Shown here in pieces: positions 14,161 to 15,053 of a DNA stretch of 15,053 bases. Numbering within the stretch: the first letter of the stretch is position 1; each line of letters starts with the position of its first letter. The stretch comes from Candidatus Moraniibacteriota bacterium (lineage in GTDB: Bacteria; Patescibacteriota; Minisyncoccia; Moranbacterales; UBA2206): positions 8,887 to 23,939 of the forward strand of contig DMXN01000011.1 in the NCBI GenBank assembly GCA_003482885.1, read 5' to 3'. The position numbers were made by a program, and so were the translations under genes. The notes beneath the pieces were generated by a model, which had not been told where the DNA came from, did not search any database, and saw only the letters and a program-made list of their open reading frames with translations.

Positions 14161-14238
14161 TGTTTTTCGCTATCTTCATCGCCCGAACGAGTTCTTGGGG
14201 TTTGCAAGATAGTTTATTGCACGATGATTGTTTCTTGT

Positions 14239-14267
14239 ATTTTAACGCGGATTTTGGTTTGGAGCAA
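14239..14267 (-). promoter_or_regulatory. Putative dnaE promoter
   Basis: On the minus strand TTGCTC (14262-14267), a 17-base spacer, then TAAAAT (14239-14244). It would give a 5' leader of about 70 bases. It overlaps the rnhB promoter region on the other strand, so the two divergent genes share one 127-base control region. Confidence 0.45.
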
Positions 14268-14281
14268 ATTCAGAGTATAAT
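14254..14281 (+). promoter_or_regulatory. Putative rnhB promoter, leaderless spacing
   Basis: TTGGTT (14254-14259), 16-base spacer, TATAAT (14276-14281), ending 6 bases before ATG 14288. Transcription is expected to start at the start codon, and no ribosome binding site precedes it. Confidence 0.6.
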
Positions 14282-14287
14282 TTATTT

Positions 14288-14995
14288 ATGTTAAAAGTAA
14301 TCGCGACATTTGAGTTAGAAAAAAAACTCTTGGAAGAGGGATATGATTTTGTGATTGGAATTGATGAAGCGGGGAGAGGACCGCTCGCCGGTCCAGTTGT
14401 TGCTTGCGCTTGCGCGTTGAAAATAGCGAATAATTTTGTTGGCGATATTGATCGTAGAGACGCCCCGCCGGGGCGTCTCTACGGGGTGCTGGAAAATAAA
14501 AATTGGGACTTAATCCGCGATTCCAAAACACTTTCAGAAAAACAAAGAGAAAAACTTTTTGATTTTATTTACGAATGGTTTTATGTCGGCGCAGGGATTT
14601 GCGATCATAAAACGATTGACAGAATGAATATTTCGGAAGCAAGTTTTTTGGCGATGAAAAAAGCGCTGACAGATTTGCAGAATAAGCAAAAAGAAATAAT
14701 GAAAAATAAAAAGATTATAATTCTTGTGGACGGCAACAGAATTATTCCCAATTTATCCGTAGAACAAAAAGCGATTGTCGGAGGAGATAAAATTGTAAAA
14801 TCCATTTCCGCCGCGTCGATTATCGCCAAAGTGACGCGGGATCGAATTATGATGGAAATGCATAAAAAATATCCGGAGTATGATTTTGAAAAACACAAAG
14901 GCTATGGCACCAAAAAACATTTTGAAGCACTGAAAAAATACGGTCATTGCGAAATTCACAGAAAGACTTTCGCACCGGTGAAGGGTATGATTTGA
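14288..14995 (+). CDS. rnhB: Ribonuclease HII with in-frame palindrome insert
   Basis: Cuts RNA in RNA-DNA hybrids and at single ribonucleotides in DNA. The active-site acids are all present: D26 and E27 in GIDEAGRGPLAGPV (24-37), D148 in LVDGN and D185 in KVTRDR. Further family marks are RDSKTLSEKQREKLF (77-91), SAASIIAKVTRDR and HKGYGTKKHFEAL. The C-terminus (EIHRKTFAPVKGM) is typical. At 235 residues it is about 20-30 longer than a compact RNase HII. Part of the excess is DRRDAPPGRLYG (55-66), encoded by a perfect inverted repeat in the loop before DSK and away from the catalytic residues, so activity is probably kept. The start is chosen by the DEAGRGP spacing and the TATAAT box 6 bases upstream. 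A strong terminator follows the stop. Confidence 0.94.
   Translation: MLKVIATFELEKKLLEEGYDFVIGIDEAGRGPLAGPVVACACALKIANNFVGDIDRRDAPPGRLYGVLENKNWDLIRDSKTLSEKQREKLFDFIYEWFYVGAGICDHKTIDRMNISEASFLAMKKALTDLQNKQKEIMKNKKIIILVDGNRIIPNLSVEQKAIVGGDKIVKSISAASIIAKVTRDRIMMEMHKKYPEYDFEKHKGYGTKKHFEALKKYGHCEIHRKTFAPVKGMI
14453..14483. repeat. Perfect inverted repeat inside rnhB
   Basis: Arms CGTAGAGACGCCCC (14453-14466) and GGGGCGTCTCTACG (14470-14483), 14 bases each and perfectly complementary, with GCC between them. It is GC-rich in an AT-rich gene and open in the rnhB frame (RRDAPPGRLYG). Its arms differ from the hypF and tRNA-spacer palindromes, so it is a second repeat family. Confidence 0.85.
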
Positions 14996-15000
14996 AATAA

Positions 15001-15031
15001 AAAACTCTCCGACATAGCGGAGAGTTTTTTT
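15001..15031 (+). terminator. Rho-independent terminator after rnhB
   Basis: Stem ACTCTCCG (15004-15011), loop ACATAG, stem CGGAGAGT (15018-15025), then an uninterrupted T run to 15031. A-rich bases upstream of the stem mirror the T run, so it could also act on the opposite strand. It begins 5 bases after the rnhB stop. Confidence 0.9.
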
Positions 15032-15053
15032 CTAGAAAATCACGCTTATTTAT

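Noticed and set aside
14453..14483. rnhB palindrome as an intragenic transcription terminator
   Set aside because: There is no T-run after the hairpin on either strand, and the frame continues through conserved RNase HII motifs.

Overview
The window is AT-rich bacterial DNA using the standard bacterial code: TGA ends murD, murI, rnhB and the coiled-coil gene. Several traits fit a genome-reduced Patescibacteria/CPR bacterium, probably of the Parcubacteria group. These are a soluble [NiFe] hydrogenase beside fermentation and cell-wall genes, weak or absent Shine-Dalgarno sequences, tRNAs without an encoded CCA, and dispersed GC-rich palindromes plus AT-rich short repeats that sometimes lie inside genes. 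This placement is inference; no rRNA or ribosomal-protein gene is present to confirm it.

Layout. (1) Positions 1-985, minus strand: the carbamoyltransferase (Kae1-like) part of HypF as a free-standing gene, cut by the window edge. (2) Positions 1068-5770, plus strand: a hydrogenase region with small subunit, membrane-anchored metzincin protease, large subunit, desulfoferrodoxin (superoxide reductase), a HypA-like protein without its zinc domain, and NAD-type GAPDH. (3) Positions 5879-9687, plus strand: a D-aminoacylase-like amidohydrolase, MurD and glutamate racemase, a set centred on D-amino acids and peptidoglycan. (4) Positions 9745-10221: a heptad-repeat coiled-coil protein with its own consensus promoter. 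(5) Positions 10342-10580: tRNA-Ala(TGC) and tRNA-Ile(GAT). (6) Positions 10639-14160, minus strand: DNA polymerase III alpha (DnaE). It is divergent from (7) RNase HII at 14288-14995, which is followed by a clear rho-independent terminator.

How the genes fit together. The hydrogenase is cytosolic: there is no Tat signal, and the small subunit has cysteines for three Fe-S clusters. It could dispose of electrons from glycolysis, which the co-directional GAPDH gene makes plausible, while the superoxide reductase protects an oxygen-sensitive cell. Its maturation genes look reduced. HypF begins at its Kae1-like domain, HypA lacks the four-cysteine zinc loop, and the large subunit ends exactly at the last residue of DPCxxCxxH, leaving no tail for the usual endopeptidase. 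A protease gene nevertheless sits between the two subunit genes. No diaphorase, hypB, hypC, hypD or hypE is visible here.

Two genome-scale patterns stand out. First, four genes have a -10 box (TATAAT or TATACT) ending exactly 6 bases before the ATG, which predicts leaderless mRNAs. Second, palindromic GC-rich repeats lie in-frame inside hypF and rnhB, like the Rickettsia palindromic elements, and part of the hypF repeat recurs between the two tRNAs.
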